In this document: piece by piece, positions 13,309 through 15,132 of the stretch
Numbering within the stretch: the stretch's first letter is position 1
Layout of the letters: each line of letters starts with the position of its first letter
Assembly: GCA_016783285.1 (NCBI GenBank)
Contig: JADHWW010000149.1
Span: 1-15,132 of the forward strand
Source of the DNA: Anaerolineae bacterium
GTDB lineage: Bacteria; Chloroflexota; Anaerolineae; B4-G1
Length of the DNA stretch: 15,132 nucleotides
Direction: 5' to 3'
Program-made: the position numbers and the translations under genes
The notes under the pieces: model-generated
What the model saw: the letters and a program-made list of their open reading frames with translations, nothing else
Database searches by the model: none
Told to the model about the DNA's origin: nothing

Positions 13309-15000
13309 ATGCTACAACTCTCACAAGTCAACAAACGTTACGGCGACGTGACCGTTTTGGAGAATGTTTCTTTCACCGTCAACCCAGGCGACCGGTTGGG
13401 GCTGATCGGGCCGAATGGATGCGGCAAGACCACGCTCCTGCGCATCATCGCCGGACAGGAGCAGCCGGACGCAGGATCTGTCCAGTTCAACCCGCCTGGC
13501 CTGCGACTGGGCTACCTGGAACAGGGGCAGCGCTACGCCGAGGGAGACACACTGGCCGATTACCTCCAGGTTGGGGAGGGAGTGATAGAGGCAGCGTCGG
13601 CGCGGGTGGCGCAACTCGCCACGGCACTGGCGGCGGCCAAAGGCGCGGAGCAGGCCCGCCTGATGGAGACGTACGGCGAAGCGCTGGCGGAACTGGAAAT
13701 GCTGGCGGAAACGCAGTCGCCACTACATCAAGTAAAGGCGATGCTGACAAGACTGGGGTTGGGCGATACGCCGCTGGATACCCCCGTCGCTAACCTCAGC
13801 GGCGGGCAAAAGACCCGCCTGGGGCTGGCGCGGCTGCTCGCACGCAGGCCACAACTGCTCCTGCTGGACGAGCCGACCAATCACCTCGACGTCGAGGCGT
13901 TAGAGTGGCTGGAGGCGCACCTTCAGGCGTACCGGGGCGCGGTGCTGCTGGTCTCCCACGACCGGGTGTTGCTGGAACGCACGATCCACGCCATACTGGA
14001 ATTGGACCCCGAGACACACACCATCATACCCTATCCTGGCACGTTCAAAGATTACGTCCACGCCAAGATCCGGGAGCGAGAAAAACAATGGACTGCGTAC
14101 AAGGATCAGCAGGAACGTTTCGCGCGGATGGAAGCGGGCATCCGAAAACTGTCTGGCTACGCCAGCAGCATTGAGCGCGGGACAGTTGACTTTAGTGTCC
14201 GCAAGATTGCCAAGGGCATCGCCCGCCGGGCCACCGTCCAGCGCCGGCGGCTGGAGCGGGAACTGGAACGGGAGCGGGTGGAAAAGCCCAGGCAGACCTG
14301 GCAGATGAATCTGGTGTTCGAGGGCACGCCGGAAAGCGGGCGGGACGTGCTCGTCCTGACCGACGTAGCCATCGGGTACCAGGGCGTGCCGCTGATGCGT
14401 GGGGGCAACCAGGTACTGCGCGCCGGGGAGCGGGTCGCGCTGGTCGGCCCCAACGGTTCGGGGAAGACGACGTTGCTGCGCGTCATCGCCGGGGAACTGG
14501 CGCCGTTGAGCGGGGAGGTGCGGCTAGGGACCAACGTCAAGTTGGGCTACTACGCCCAGGAGCAGGAGACGCTGGACCCGGCAAGTACGCCCTTTGAGAC
14601 CATCACCGAGGTGGCCGCGATGTCGGAAACCGGTATCCGCTCGTTCCTGCACTACTTTCTCTTCTCAGGGGACGCGGTCTTTGTTCCGGTCAAAGCGTTG
14701 AGTTACGGGGAGCGGGCGCGGCTGGTGCTGGCCCGCCTGGTGGCGACTGGATGCAATTTCCTGATGCTGGATGAGCCGGTCAACCACCTCGACATCCCCA
14801 GCCGGGCCAAGTTCGAGCAGGCCATGCGAGCCTTCCAGGGGACGGTGCTGGCGGTAGTCCACGACCGGTACTTTATTCGCGAGTTCGCCACAGCCTTGTG
14901 GGCGATCCACGACGGGACACTCAGGCGCTACGTTGACCTGGAGGATTTGCAGCGGGCGCGCGCCACGCTCCCTATGATTTGTCAACCTCGTGTGGCGTGA
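13309..15000 (+). CDS. ABC-F family ATPase, candidate ribosome-protection protein
   Basis: A soluble protein of 563 residues with two ABC ATPase domains and no membrane segments, as in ABC-F translation factors and antibiotic-resistance proteins. Domain 1 has GPNGCGKTT (34-42), LSGGQ (163-167) and LLLLDEP (183-189). Domain 2 has GPNGSGKTT (380-388), LSYGE (464-468) and FLMLDEP (484-490). Both catalytic Glu are present (188, 489). A short arm lies in domain 1 (about 105-135), and a long charged linker (about 240-345) contains a helix rich in Arg/Glu; the linker is the part that reaches the peptidyl-transferase centre in this family. The start is ATG 13309, after AAAGGAG at 13295-13301. An upstream in-frame start would run through the terminator. 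The attenuator-type leader favours an inducible resistance role over housekeeping EttA/Uup-like function (inference). Confidence 0.92.
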   Translation: MLQLSQVNKRYGDVTVLENVSFTVNPGDRLGLIGPNGCGKTTLLRIIAGQEQPDAGSVQFNPPGLRLGYLEQGQRYAEGDTLADYLQVGEGVIEAASARVAQLATALAAAKGAEQARLMETYGEALAELEMLAETQSPLHQVKAMLTRLGLGDTPLDTPVANLSGGQKTRLGLARLLARRPQLLLLDEPTNHLDVEALEWLEAHLQAYRGAVLLVSHDRVLLERTIHAILELDPETHTIIPYPGTFKDYVHAKIREREKQWTAYKDQQERFARMEAGIRKLSGYASSIERGTVDFSVRKIAKGIARRATVQRRRLERELERERVEKPRQTWQMNLVFEGTPESGRDVLVLTDVAIGYQGVPLMRGGNQVLRAGERVALVGPNGSGKTTLLRVIAGELAPLSGEVRLGTNVKLGYYAQEQETLDPASTPFETITEVAAMSETGIRSFLHYFLFSGDAVFVPVKALSYGERARLVLARLVATGCNFLMLDEPVNHLDIPSRAKFEQAMRAFQGTVLAVVHDRYFIREFATALWAIHDGTLRRYVDLEDLQRARATLPMICQPRVA

Positions 15001-15006
15001 TATAAT
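14979..15006 (+). promoter_or_regulatory. promoter overlapping the 3' end of the ABC-F gene
   Basis: TTGTCA (14979-14984), 16 bases, and a perfect TATAAT (15001-15006) that begins at the base after the ABC-F stop. It would drive the gene starting at 15122, with a leader of about 110 bases. Confidence 0.7.
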
Positions 15007-15106
15007 TTGGTAGATTGGTAGGTTGGTAGATTGGGAAATTGGTAGATTGGTCTCGCTGCTCCGACTATCAGTTTCCCAATTCCCCAATTCCCTAATTCCC
15101 CAATTT
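15007..15106. repeat. short tandem repeats in the leader of the right-edge gene
   Basis: 15007-15050 is built of TTGGTAGA/ATTGGTAG-type heptamer to octamer units. 15072-15106 is built of CCCAATT/CCCTAATT units of complementary character. ATTGGGAAA (15030-15038) is the exact complement of TTTCCCAAT (15072-15080), so the two arrays can fold into one hairpin. Such repeats resemble the short tandem repeats seen between genes in filamentous bacteria. Confidence 0.85.
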
Positions 15107-15121
15107 CAAGGAGATACACGA

Positions 15122-15132
15122 ATGAAACGTAA
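15122..15132 (+). CDS. start of a gene cut by the window end
   Basis: ATG 15122 with AAGGAG at 15108-15113, eight bases upstream, and an upstream promoter. Only M-K-R is readable. The basic start would suit a signal peptide, but nothing more can be said. Confidence 0.6.

Noticed and set aside
15007..15106. CRISPR-like array
   Set aside because: Units are only 7-8 bases with no unique spacers; this is a simple tandem repeat.
1..15132. tRNA, rRNA, complete insertion sequence or replication origin
   Set aside because: No cloverleaf with CCA-type end, rRNA-like sequence, transposase or DnaA-box cluster was seen on either strand by reading alone.

Overview
The window looks like a chromosomal segment of a Chloroflexota-type bacterium, probably Anaerolineae. 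That placement is an inference from gene content: tandem PPK2 genes, a short alpha-glucan phosphorylase, an orphan retropepsin, dispersed hairpin repeats and GC-rich genes with clear Shine-Dalgarno (SD) sites. No rRNA or other marker gene is present to confirm it.

Region 1 (1-6813, + strand) begins with the 3' end of a DNA methyltransferase. A polyphosphate/adenylate block follows: adenylate kinase, two tandem PPK2-type polyphosphate kinases, PPK1, a YfcE-like metallophosphoesterase, and a free-standing HD protein resembling the C-terminal domain of Ppx/GppA exopolyphosphatases. PPK1 would store phosphate as polyP. The PPK2 enzymes could use polyP to phosphorylate AMP or ADP, and adenylate kinase would re-equilibrate AMP, ADP and ATP. 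The first PPK2 ends in a strongly acidic tail and the second in a lysine-rich tail, so the two may pair.

Region 2 (6814-7956) is a low-density stretch with possible decayed coding sequence on both sides of a small minus-strand cassette. The cassette has its own promoter and encodes a DUF5678-like small protein and a retropepsin-like aspartic protease.

Region 3 (7957-12799, minus strand) holds a TTG-started alpha-glucan phosphorylase, an integral membrane protein whose near-consensus promoter suggests a leaderless mRNA, and a 586-residue topoisomerase IB of the eukaryotic/thaumarchaeal type. The topoisomerase has all five catalytic residues and a basic linker. It is the most unexpected gene in the window.

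Region 4 (12800-15132, + strand) holds dispersed palindromes, then a compact regulatory leader: a promoter overlapped by an inverted repeat, a 21-codon leader ORF embedded in a hairpin, and an intrinsic terminator. An ABC-F ATPase gene follows. This is the layout of translation-dependent attenuation known for antibiotic-resistance ABC-F genes. A further promoter and a repeat-filled leader precede the first codons of another gene at the right edge.
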